Shown here one piece after another: positions 21,956 to 30,577 of a DNA stretch of 64,000 nt. The stretch's first letter is position 1; each line of letters starts with the position of its first letter. This stretch comes from DSWT01 sp036845725 (GTDB taxonomy: Bacteria; Chloroflexota; Anaerolineae; B4-G1; SLSP01): NCBI GenBank assembly GCA_036845725.1, contig DAIUDK010000008.1, positions 1 through 64,000 on the forward strand, given 5' to 3'. A program made the translations under genes and the position numbers. The notes under the pieces are model-generated. The model saw only the letters and a list, made by a program, of their open reading frames with translations. It did no database searches and had not been told where the DNA came from.

Positions 21956-23548
21956 ATGCGACGGTGGAATGGTTGGGGAGAGGAAACGTTCAGCTATCCA
22001 CTGCCTGAGGGTGGGTTGACGTTTTTGGAGAAAGTTGCCGGGCCAGGTGTGGTCACACCGGACGCGACGCTGGAGGATGTGCTGGCGCAAGTTCCGCCGT
22101 CACGGTTGCGGGAACATCCACTGATCCACACCGACGCTGAGGCGCGCCTGCGCCACGCGCGCGGGCACAGTCTGCCCGACTGGATCGCGATGAAGGGAGG
22201 GGCCATCGGCGTCTTCCCCGACGGCGTCGCCTATCCCACGACCGATGAGGAAGTGCGTGAGCTGATCCGCTACGCACAAACAACGGGTGCGCGCCTCATC
22301 CCTTACGGCGGCGGCACGAGCGTCGTGGGACAGATCAACCCGCTGTCCGGCGAGGCACCTGTCCTCACTGTAGATATGGGGCGGATGTGCCGTCTGCGCG
22401 CCTTCGACCCGGTCAGCCAACTGGCGACATTCGAGGCCGGTGTCAGCGGGCCGGATCTCGAAGCGCACCTGCGCGCGCAGGGCTGCACGCTGGGGCACTA
22501 TCCGCAATCCTTCGAATATTCGACGCTGGGTGGGTGGATCGCGGCGCGGTCGAGCGGGCAGCAATCGCTCGGCTACGGGCGCATCGAGAAGCTGTTCGCG
22601 GGCGGGCATGTGGAGACACCGGTTGGGACGTTGGAGATTTCCGCCAATGTCCCCGCTTCCGCCGCCGGGCCGGATGTACGCGAGTGGGTGCTCGGCTCGG
22701 AGGGACGGCTGGGCATTATCACCGAGGCGACCGTGCGCGTCAGCTTACTGCCGGAGCGCGAAGAGTTCCACGCGCTGTTCTTCCCTACCTTCGAGGCGGG
22801 GCTGAACGCCGTCCGCGAGATCATGCAGGCCAAACTGCCGCTGGCGATGCTGCGCCTGAGCACTGCCACCGAGACGGCAACGACGCTGGTTCTGGCCGGG
22901 CATACCTTCCTTATCGGCGGGTTGGAACGCTATCTTGCCGTGCGCGGGGCAGGCGACGACAAGTGTATGTTGATTATCGGCGTCGCCGGGCAGGAAGCCG
23001 TGACGCGGACGGCGTACAAGACAGCGCGGGGTATCGCGGGCGATCACGGTGGCGTGTACGTGGGACAAACGTTCGGCAAGACGTGGCACAAGAACCGCTT
23101 CAAGTCGCCATACCTGCGGGATTCGCTGTGGGAAGATGGGTACGCCATCGACACGTTGGAGACGGCGACCGACTGGGCGCGCGTCCCAGCGCTTATCGAC
23201 GCCATCGAGGACGCGCTGCATTCGGCGCTGCTCGACAAGGATGAGTTCGTTCACGTGTTCACGCATCTTTCGCACACCTATCCTTACGGCAGCAATGTCT
23301 ACACGCAGTACCTCTTCCGCCGCGCGCGCACGCCCGAAGAGACGCTCGCACGGTGGCAGGCGCTCAAAACCGCCGCGAGCCAGGCCATCGTCGCACAGGG
23401 GGCCACCATCAGCCACCAACACGGCGTCGGTGTGGATCACAAGCCGTATCTGGCCGCCGAAAAGGGCGAGGTGGGGATGACGGCATTGCGCGCCCTCGTC
23501 GCCAGCCTCGACCCGGACGGCATCATGAATCCGGGGAAATTGCTCTGA
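21956..23548 (+). CDS. FAD-binding oxidoreductase, alkyldihydroxyacetonephosphate synthase-like
   Basis: 530 aa; ATG 21956 preceded by GGAGGG. It has a PCMH-type FAD domain (YPTTDEEVRELIRYA, then IPYGGGTSVVGQ near residue 115, and LGHYPQSFEYSTLGGWIAAR near 180, the Ser/Thr-Leu-Gly-Gly signature) and a C-terminal cap with a His-rich THLSHTYPYG and SHQHGVG segment as in AGPS. AGPS makes alkyl-DHAP for ether lipids by swapping a fatty acid for a fatty alcohol; related bacterial enzymes oxidise hydroxy acids. The neighbouring GlpD, which makes DHAP, fits a glycerolipid role. Confidence 0.75.
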   Translation: MRRWNGWGEETFSYPLPEGGLTFLEKVAGPGVVTPDATLEDVLAQVPPSRLREHPLIHTDAEARLRHARGHSLPDWIAMKGGAIGVFPDGVAYPTTDEEVRELIRYAQTTGARLIPYGGGTSVVGQINPLSGEAPVLTVDMGRMCRLRAFDPVSQLATFEAGVSGPDLEAHLRAQGCTLGHYPQSFEYSTLGGWIAARSSGQQSLGYGRIEKLFAGGHVETPVGTLEISANVPASAAGPDVREWVLGSEGRLGIITEATVRVSLLPEREEFHALFFPTFEAGLNAVREIMQAKLPLAMLRLSTATETATTLVLAGHTFLIGGLERYLAVRGAGDDKCMLIIGVAGQEAVTRTAYKTARGIAGDHGGVYVGQTFGKTWHKNRFKSPYLRDSLWEDGYAIDTLETATDWARVPALIDAIEDALHSALLDKDEFVHVFTHLSHTYPYGSNVYTQYLFRRARTPEETLARWQALKTAASQAIVAQGATISHQHGVGVDHKPYLAAEKGEVGMTALRALVASLDPDGIMNPGKLL

Positions 23549-23558
23549 GATGACTTCT

Positions 23559-23722
23559 AACCGCGAATCACGCGAATTTTCGCGAATTTGTATCTTCTCA
23601 AATATTGAGGGGTGGGGTTTTGGGGGCGGGTATACCCGCCCCCAAAACCCCATTTTCCACTTTTATTGAGATAATTCACAAATTTCAAAAAGGATTCGCG
23701 TAGATTAGCGAGATTGGCGGTT
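23559..23722. repeat. Repeat family B (B3) split by a G/C hairpin
   Basis: B-like arms (AACCGCGAATCACGCGAAT ... ATTCGCGTAGATTAGCGAG) flank a perfect 17-bp hairpin: GGGGTTTTGGGGGCGGG (23614-23630), TATA loop, and its complement (23635-23651). It lies between the AGPS-like gene and glpD. The hairpin has no U tract on the plus strand. Confidence 0.7.
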
Positions 23723-23740
23723 TATTTTTGGAGGGATGCG

Positions 23741-25531
23741 ATGTGGACACAGGATTGGCGGGATGAGGTTTGGGCGAAGCTGGATCAGCCGTGGGATGTG
23801 CTCATCGTCGGCGGGGGAATTACGGGGGCGGGGATTCTGCGCGAGGCGATCCGCGCGGGGTTGAAAGCGCTGCTTGTCGAGCAGAAAGACTTCGCCTGGG
23901 GGACGTCCAGCCGCTCGTCGAAGCTCGTCCACGGCGGGCTGCGTTACCTCAAGGAAGGCAAGGTGTTTCTCACGCGCGCCTCGGTCCGGGAACGCAAACG
24001 CTTGATCGCCGAAGGACCAGGGCTGATCGATCCTATGGGCTTCCTCCTGGCGACTTATAGGGGCGATTTCCCCGGCAAACTTACGTATCGCGCCGGCCTC
24101 ACCGTCTACGATCTGCTGGCGCTGCAATGGAGTCACACACGCTACAGCCCGGAGGATTTTCGATTGCTGGCCCCGCACATCGTCGCGGACGGGCTGGAAG
24201 GCGGCTTCCGCTACGGCGACGCGCAGACCGACGATGCGCGGCTGGTGCTGCGTGTGATTCTCGAATCCGTGGCGGACGGTGGCATGGTGTTGAACTACGT
24301 GCGTGCCGAATCCCTACTGCGCGAGGGCGGGCAAGTAGTGGGCGCAGTGCTGTACGATACGACGCAGGAGCGCCACGTCGAGATCTATGCCAAAGTTGTC
24401 ATCAACGCGACGGGCGCGTGGGCCGACGAACTGCGCGGGCAGGTCGACGCGCCAGCGCGCATTCGCCCGCTGCGCGGCAGTCACCTTATCTTCCCGGCGT
24501 GGCGGCTGCCGGTGAGCCAGGCGCTCAGTTTCCTGCATCCTCTTGACCACCGTCCGGTCTTCATCTTTCCCTGGGAAGGTATCACGCTGGTTGGCACCAC
24601 CGATCTGGATCACACGCAGCCGTTGAACGAGGAACCGCGCATCACGCCAGAAGAGGTTGCCTATCTTATGGCTGCGGTCGAAGCGCAGTGCCCGCGCCTC
24701 AATCTCACGCTGGATGACGTCATCGGCACGTTCGCGGGCGTGCGCCCGGTCATCGGCTCCGGCAAAGCCGACCCATCCAGGGAGTCACGGGATCACGTCG
24801 TGTGGAATGAGGCCGGCCTGCTCACCGTTACCGGCGGCAAGCTGACGACCTTCCGGTTGATCGCGCTCGACGCACTCAAGGCCGTGCGTCATATGCTGCC
24901 CGATATGCCTGAACTCAAGAGCAACGTGCCCGTGCTCGACAAGGTCAACGTCCCCTTGCCCGGTGCGGCGAGTCTCAACCTCGCGCAGCGCCGCCGGTTG
25001 CTCGGCAGATACGGCATACAGGCCCCGGCATTGGTGCGCGCCGCGCAGCCCGGCGAATTGGCGGTCATCCCCGGCACGCAAACGTTGTGGGCCGAGCTGC
25101 GCTGGGCCGCTCGCGCCGAAGGCGTCGTGCATCTGGATGATTTATTGTTGCGCCGGACACGCTTGGGCCTGCTGCTGCCCGAAGGCGCTGCGCACTGCCT
25201 GGGCGACATCCGCCGCATCTGCCAGCCGGAGCTCGGCTGGGATGATGCCCGCTGGGAGGCTGAACGCACTGCCTATCTTGATCTGTGGAAACACGCTTAC
25301 AGCCTGCCCGACAAGGCCACGATCCCTGATTGGAAAACGGTTGTTGCCCAGGCGAAAGCCGCGCGCGCCATCGCCATCCCGCGCCGCCAGAAGCGTATCG
25401 CGGCGGGAACGGGAGTGGTTGCCGGGCTGTTGTGTTTGGCAGCGGCGTTAATCCTGGTATACTTCAGACGATGCAAAATCAAGCCTACATCCTCGCCATC
25501 GACAGCGGAACTCAAAGCGTCCGCGCACTGA
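23741..25531 (+). CDS. glpD: Aerobic glycerol-3-phosphate dehydrogenase-like protein with C-terminal membrane anchor
   Basis: 596 aa; ATG 23741 has GGAGG upstream. The FAD-binding Rossmann motif is DVLIVGGGITGAGI (about 18-31), followed by the GlpD signature FAWGTSSRSSKLVHGGLRYL (about 52-71), an oxidase domain, and the TTDLDH block near residue 290. It oxidises glycerol-3-phosphate to DHAP and passes electrons to quinone. Unlike E. coli GlpD it ends in a predicted transmembrane helix (VVAGLLCLAAALILVYF) and a basic tail. The last 61 nt overlap the FGGY kinase gene in another frame. Confidence 0.85.
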   Translation: MWTQDWRDEVWAKLDQPWDVLIVGGGITGAGILREAIRAGLKALLVEQKDFAWGTSSRSSKLVHGGLRYLKEGKVFLTRASVRERKRLIAEGPGLIDPMGFLLATYRGDFPGKLTYRAGLTVYDLLALQWSHTRYSPEDFRLLAPHIVADGLEGGFRYGDAQTDDARLVLRVILESVADGGMVLNYVRAESLLREGGQVVGAVLYDTTQERHVEIYAKVVINATGAWADELRGQVDAPARIRPLRGSHLIFPAWRLPVSQALSFLHPLDHRPVFIFPWEGITLVGTTDLDHTQPLNEEPRITPEEVAYLMAAVEAQCPRLNLTLDDVIGTFAGVRPVIGSGKADPSRESRDHVVWNEAGLLTVTGGKLTTFRLIALDALKAVRHMLPDMPELKSNVPVLDKVNVPLPGAASLNLAQRRRLLGRYGIQAPALVRAAQPGELAVIPGTQTLWAELRWAARAEGVVHLDDLLLRRTRLGLLLPEGAAHCLGDIRRICQPELGWDDARWEAERTAYLDLWKHAYSLPDKATIPDWKTVVAQAKAARAIAIPRRQKRIAAGTGVVAGLLCLAAALILVYFRRCKIKPTSSPSTAELKASAH

Positions 25532-27039
25532 TCTTTGACCTGCGCGGCAATCTGGTCGCCGGAGTCCGCGTGCCGATCGAAGCGTACACCTCGCCGCGTC
25601 CCGGGTGGGCGGAGCAAGACCCGGAGTATTTCTGGCAGGCGCTCTGCGAAGCGTGCCACAAGCTGTGGCAAAAGACGGCGGTCCCCAAGGATGCTATCGC
25701 CGGCCTCGCGCTGACGAGCCAGCGTTCCACGATGATCAATGTAGACCGGGAAGGCCATCCGCTGCGTCCGGCCATCGTCTGGCTGGACCAGCGCCGCAGC
25801 GAGGGATTGAAACCGGTCGGTGGGCTGTGGGGATTGGCGTTTAAAGCTTCCGGGATGACGGAAACCGTCGCCTACTTGCAGGCTGAAGCCGAAGCAAATT
25901 GGATCCGCACACACCAGCCTGAGATTTGGGAAAAGACGTACAAATACTTGCTTCTCTCTGGCTACCTCACCTACCGGCTGACCGGGCGTTTTGTGGACTC
26001 GGTCGGCTGTCAGGTGGCCTACATTCCGTTCGATTACAAATCGCTTGCGTGGGCCAAGCCGTCGGATTGGAAGTGGCAGGCCGTCCCTATGGACCCAGCC
26101 ATCCTGCCCGATCTCGTCTCCCCCACTGAGCGCCTGGGAACGATAACCGCTGCCGCAGCAGAGGCCACTGGTCTACCCGAGGGTTTGCCCCTCATTGCCG
26201 CTGCCGCCGACAAGGCATGCGAGGTCATCGGTTCGGGCAGCCTGGAACCGCACATCGGCTGCCTCAGCTTCGGTACCACCGCGACAATCAATACCACCAA
26301 CACCAAATACGTTGAGGTGATTCCCCTGATCCCGCCCTATCCCGCCGCTGTCCCAGGCCGCTACAGTCTGGAAATCCAGATTTATCGGGGGTATTGGATG
26401 GTGAGCTGGTTCAAGCAAGAATTCGGTCACCCAGAGCAACGTCTCGCCGACCGGCAAGGCGTCACGACGGAAGCGCTTTTCGATGAACTGGTAGCGCAGG
26501 TACCGCCCGGTTCGATGGGACTGATGCTGCAACCGTACTGGTCGCCGGGTCTCAAGGTGCCGGGACCGGAGGCGAAAGGAGCGATCATCGGGTTTGGGGA
26601 CGTTCACACGCGGGCACATCTTTACCGCGCGCTGTTGGAGGGGCTGACCTACGCATTGCGCGAGGGGAAAGAGCGCATCGAGCGCCGCAGCCGCGTCCCG
26701 ATCACCGAGCTGCGCGTTTCCGGCGGCGGATCGCAGAGCAACGCGGCGATGCAGCTTACCGCTGACATCTTCAACCTGCCGGCAGCGCGTCCGCACCTCT
26801 ACGAAACCTCCGGGCTGGGCGCGGCCATCGACGCTGCCGTGGGGCTGGGGCTACACCCCGACTTCGACACGGCTGTGCGCGAGATGACGCGCGTCGGCGA
26901 CGTTTTCACGCCCAATCCCAAGACGCGCGATATCTACGACGGGTTATACCACCGGGTCTACAAACAGATGTACGGGCGGCTCAAGGCGCTCTACGAGGAG
27001 ATACGAGAGATTACGGGGTATCCTGAGAAAGTGGGGTAA
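25471..27039 (+). CDS. FGGY-family carbohydrate kinase
   Basis: 522 aa; ATG at 25471 inside the 3' end of glpD, so translation is probably coupled. The N-terminal phosphate-binding segment is AIDSGTQSVRALIFD; later come TSQRSTM, WLDQR and the C-terminal adenosine motif with ELRVSGGGSQSNAAMQLTAD. FGGY kinases phosphorylate glycerol, xylulose, ribulose and similar polyols. The glpD context favours glycerol or a related polyol, but substrate residues typical of GlpK are not evident and the family annotation should stay broad. Confidence 0.8.
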   Translation: MQNQAYILAIDSGTQSVRALIFDLRGNLVAGVRVPIEAYTSPRPGWAEQDPEYFWQALCEACHKLWQKTAVPKDAIAGLALTSQRSTMINVDREGHPLRPAIVWLDQRRSEGLKPVGGLWGLAFKASGMTETVAYLQAEAEANWIRTHQPEIWEKTYKYLLLSGYLTYRLTGRFVDSVGCQVAYIPFDYKSLAWAKPSDWKWQAVPMDPAILPDLVSPTERLGTITAAAAEATGLPEGLPLIAAAADKACEVIGSGSLEPHIGCLSFGTTATINTTNTKYVEVIPLIPPYPAAVPGRYSLEIQIYRGYWMVSWFKQEFGHPEQRLADRQGVTTEALFDELVAQVPPGSMGLMLQPYWSPGLKVPGPEAKGAIIGFGDVHTRAHLYRALLEGLTYALREGKERIERRSRVPITELRVSGGGSQSNAAMQLTADIFNLPAARPHLYETSGLGAAIDAAVGLGLHPDFDTAVREMTRVGDVFTPNPKTRDIYDGLYHRVYKQMYGRLKALYEEIREITGYPEKVG

Positions 27040-27050
27040 TCTGCGGAGTA

Positions 27051-27090
27051 GAAACCGGGTTTTTGATCAAAAACCCGGTTTCTTTTATTA
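27051..27090. terminator. Bidirectional intrinsic terminator
   Basis: A perfect 32-nt palindrome (GAAACCGGGTTTTTGA and its complement, 27051-27082) followed by T-rich sequence. It sits between the convergent FGGY kinase and Agl23-NHL genes and can serve both. Confidence 0.9.
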
Positions 27091-27094
27091 TCGC

Positions 27095-30000
27095 TTATGG
27101 CAAGCTGAAGCCCAAAATCTGGCTGGAATAGGTATCCGCTACGTAGAGCACGCCATCCGCGACGGCAAGACCGCCGGGAAAGGTGAGGGTAAGGCCGGAG
27201 TCGGTGCTGTTGAGCGCCCACTGGAATGCGCCATCGGGCGCAAAGGCGAGCACGCGGCGGTTGACCGGGTCACTGGCGAAAACCACTCCCGCGCTCAGGG
27301 CGAGGAACGGCTTTTCGTCAGGGTTGTCACTCCCCCAGACAGGCACGCCCCACAGGTGCTGGAAGAGGCCGTCGCTGTTGAGCGCCTGAATGCGATGGTT
27401 CCATGTGTCGGCGATGTAGACCAGGCCGGTCTCATCCAGGACGATGCCTACGGGTTCGTCCATTTGCCCGGCCCACGTTCCACCACCGCCGAACTCGCGC
27501 AGGAAAACACCGTCGGCGTCGAAGACCTGCACGCGCTTGTTGCCCGTGTCGGTCACGTAGACTGTGCCGTCCGCGCCAATCGCCAGGCCGCGCGGCCCGT
27601 AGAAGAGGCCGTAACCCGCCGGGTCGCCCACCGGCATCTGCGCAAGCGTTCCCCACCCGGTTAGATAGCGACCTTGCGCATCGAACTTCTGGATGCGGTG
27701 GTTCCATGTGTCGGCGACGTAGATCGATCCATCAGGAGCCACAGCAACGCCCCACGGTTCGTTAAACTGTCCCGGCTCCACGCCATACTCGCCCCACGTC
27801 TCCAAGACCGTCCCTTGTGCTGTGACATGCCAAATGCGGTGATTGACTGTATCTGTTGCATAGAGTGTCCCGTCGGCGGCCAGAGCGAGGCCGCGCACGG
27901 CGGCTCCTGGTAGTGTTGCGCTGCTCACCAGCGAAAGCGAACGCACACCGGCAACGTAGGGGTCAGGGACTTGTGTGGCTTGTGGGCGCACGGTCTGCAT
28001 CAATTGCGCCCCCATCTCGTCGAGGCGGTAGCTCCACACCTCCTGGGCCAAGTCGCGCCGCACGTAGAGGCGGAATTCATCGCGGTAGGGCCACTTCTGC
28101 AACGTGAAGGGGTCAGCCGGATTCTTGAGTTGCGCGTAACGGGTGTAATCGCGCTGCCAGATGATGTCCCACAACGCCGCCCGCCTGGCCGGGTCAGCCA
28201 ATACGTCACGGACGCGCTGCACGTTCAAACCGAAATAGTCCTGAACCGGCCACCAGAGATAGAGATAGTTAAAATAGAGATAGTCGTCGCCCAGAATGTC
28301 TTCGACTGCGGCGTATTGCGGGGTTCCGGCGATAACGACCGGGCAATCGAGCAGCCGGGTCGCGTCGGGTGAAGTCCCGTAAAAGTAGTTGTTGGGGTAG
28401 TCGACCATGTACCACGTCAGTGGCCACGAGCCTTTTTCGCCATACGCCACTTTGACGTCGTACTGCGATCCCGTCACCCACCAGGAGATGTCTTGCACCT
28501 GCCGCAACGCCACTTTAATGTCGGGCGTGCCGTGGGCGTAGACCATCATTTCCGTTGCCAGATCGTAAGTGACGAAGTTCAACCGCATCATATCGCGGGC
28601 GGTGAGCAGGGCGAGGCAGGTTGCCAAGAGCAGCCCCAGCACCCGCACGATCCGGCCGAAGCTGAAACGGGCAGAAAACCAGATGAACAATCCACCAAAG
28701 GCCAATACCCCGAGCAGTCCGCCGATGAGTGTGCCGAAAGGCTCCAACTGCACCAACGACGGTCCGGCAGTTGTCAGCCCTGTCTGCAACGCCGCGCGCA
28801 AGTCCACCGTCGCCCGGCTGAAGACGGCCAGCGCTGCAACCGCCAGCGACGCTGAAAGCGGTATCAGCCAGCCACGTTCCCGCACGAACTCGCGCCAATC
28901 CACGCCATCGATGAGTTTCCCCAAGGCCCATCCCGCGAGGAACACGCTCGGCAGTACGATATGCACCACCAGCCAGGGCATCTTTTCACCTGCGTAACTG
29001 TAAGCCGCCCACGAGAGTAGCGTCCAGCCGAGCAAAAACAGAGGAAAGAGATAGTCGAAATCCAGTGCGGGGACATCTTTATCGGAAGGCGACTTATCGC
29101 GGGAGCCGAAGGCCTTTCGAGCAAAGTGGACCACCGCCCCTATCCCGCCAACGGCAGAGAAGAGCAGCGCCAGGTACTCGTACAGCGGCGCGAGCAGGAA
29201 GTAATAGTACAACGGCTGCCCGCCGCGTTTAACACCTTGCTGCGCCAGCCAATAGGACAGCCCCCCCACCAGACCGGTCAGCGCACCGTATCCCCAAGTG
29301 AAAATGGTCGTGTACAGCACGAAGAAAATGGTGTAGTGGATTAGGGCAATAACAGGCCAGCGTTTGATGTTCCACCAGAGGCCCAACGCGAGAGAACCGA
29401 GCAGGGTTAGAGCAACGATGCTCACAATTCCCCCCATCACCGGCGGAGGTACCTGCGAAAGATTGCCGCTCATCACGGCGTTGTAAACCTCACTCATATC
29501 CAGCCCGGCGACGAATTTGATGAGAAAGGCCGAGCCTAGGGGCAGCGTCAACGTGCCGATCACCATCAGCACATCGAAGAGGCGAATATGATGCATCTTT
29601 TCTTCGCCAACGCCGTAGTAACAGATCACGATCACACCCAACACCATCAGAAACGCCAGCCCGGCGGCCAATCTGCCCCACACTGGCACGGCGATGTTCG
29701 CCATGCGGGTGTTGCCGGCCTCATCGAGAGATTGCTCGCTCACCTGCGCTTGCGTGAAGGAGAATATAAACACGCCGCCCATCACCAGTGCGATGACAAG
29801 AACGATCACAAAAACCTTGAACAGTTCCGGGCGCTGCCAGCGGGTGGTGAAGACCTGCCACGCGAACGGCAGAAACAACAACGCGCCGAAGATGGCGATG
29901 TAGATGTATGACGCCTCTTTAGTCGCGTGCATCAGGGAGAACCAGGCCGCCATCCAGTAGAGCCAACGTGGTTGGCCATCATCGAGGTATTTGAGGATCA

Positions 30001-30436
30001 CCCACAGGAGCATGACCGCCGTCAGCATAAGCGAGGCATCGTGGCGGATGTAGCGCGAGTAGTAGGAGATCGAAGGTGAAAGGAGCAGCAGCAAAGACGC
30101 GGCAAGCGCGCCGTGGCGGCTTAGCCATTTGCGGAACAGCAGCGGTGCCATCACCAGTGCGATGCCGGTCAAGGCCGGATAGATGCGCGAGGTGAAGTCG
30201 TTGGCGCCGAAGATGAAATAGAAAAAGGCGGTGACTTCAAACAGCAATGGCCCGTGCATCATCGGGTTGTGCTGGAACCCCTGCCCCTTGTAGAGGTTCC
30301 ACGAGAATTTCGTGTGGATGCTCTCGTCGTGGCTGATGGCGCGGTCGCCGAGTATGTAGAAGCGGCTGAAAATCGCCGCGATCAGAATCAGAATGTAGAG
30401 TACGGTTTCCCAACGTTTCAGGCGTTCACCGAACAT
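27095..30436 (-). CDS. Agl23-like (TIGR03663) polytopic membrane protein fused to an NHL beta-propeller
   Basis: 1113 aa; ATG 30436 with AGGGGG upstream. The N-terminal 550-600 aa resemble GT39/PMT-type glycosyltransferases of the Agl23 group: the first loop has RFYILGDRAISHDESIHTKF, with the acidic Asp-Glu typical of GT-C enzymes, and about 12 hydrophobic helices follow. After a non-membrane region (about 620-850) come five or six NHL repeats (for example PDGSIYVADTWNHRIQKFD) forming a propeller to the C-terminus. Agl23-type proteins are linked to lipid-linked sugar flipping or transfer in archaeal N-glycosylation; the fused propeller, presumably extracytoplasmic, is the unusual part. Confidence 0.75.
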   Translation of the reverse strand: MFGERLKRWETVLYILILIAAIFSRFYILGDRAISHDESIHTKFSWNLYKGQGFQHNPMMHGPLLFEVTAFFYFIFGANDFTSRIYPALTGIALVMAPLLFRKWLSRHGALAASLLLLLSPSISYYSRYIRHDASLMLTAVMLLWVILKYLDDGQPRWLYWMAAWFSLMHATKEASYIYIAIFGALLFLPFAWQVFTTRWQRPELFKVFVIVLVIALVMGGVFIFSFTQAQVSEQSLDEAGNTRMANIAVPVWGRLAAGLAFLMVLGVIVICYYGVGEEKMHHIRLFDVLMVIGTLTLPLGSAFLIKFVAGLDMSEVYNAVMSGNLSQVPPPVMGGIVSIVALTLLGSLALGLWWNIKRWPVIALIHYTIFFVLYTTIFTWGYGALTGLVGGLSYWLAQQGVKRGGQPLYYYFLLAPLYEYLALLFSAVGGIGAVVHFARKAFGSRDKSPSDKDVPALDFDYLFPLFLLGWTLLSWAAYSYAGEKMPWLVVHIVLPSVFLAGWALGKLIDGVDWREFVRERGWLIPLSASLAVAALAVFSRATVDLRAALQTGLTTAGPSLVQLEPFGTLIGGLLGVLAFGGLFIWFSARFSFGRIVRVLGLLLATCLALLTARDMMRLNFVTYDLATEMMVYAHGTPDIKVALRQVQDISWWVTGSQYDVKVAYGEKGSWPLTWYMVDYPNNYFYGTSPDATRLLDCPVVIAGTPQYAAVEDILGDDYLYFNYLYLWWPVQDYFGLNVQRVRDVLADPARRAALWDIIWQRDYTRYAQLKNPADPFTLQKWPYRDEFRLYVRRDLAQEVWSYRLDEMGAQLMQTVRPQATQVPDPYVAGVRSLSLVSSATLPGAAVRGLALAADGTLYATDTVNHRIWHVTAQGTVLETWGEYGVEPGQFNEPWGVAVAPDGSIYVADTWNHRIQKFDAQGRYLTGWGTLAQMPVGDPAGYGLFYGPRGLAIGADGTVYVTDTGNKRVQVFDADGVFLREFGGGGTWAGQMDEPVGIVLDETGLVYIADTWNHRIQALNSDGLFQHLWGVPVWGSDNPDEKPFLALSAGVVFASDPVNRRVLAFAPDGAFQWALNSTDSGLTLTFPGGLAVADGVLYVADTYSSQILGFSLP

Positions 30437-30577
30437 ACAAGCCCCCTGGTCAGTCATCCTTGCGGAGGCGGACTCATTTTGGATTCGTCGAAGCCTGCGC
30501 AAGGGTCTATCATCAGTTCAACGGCTGCATTGTAGCACGCTTGCGTCGGATAACAATACGGGATGTCTCCACAGCGA

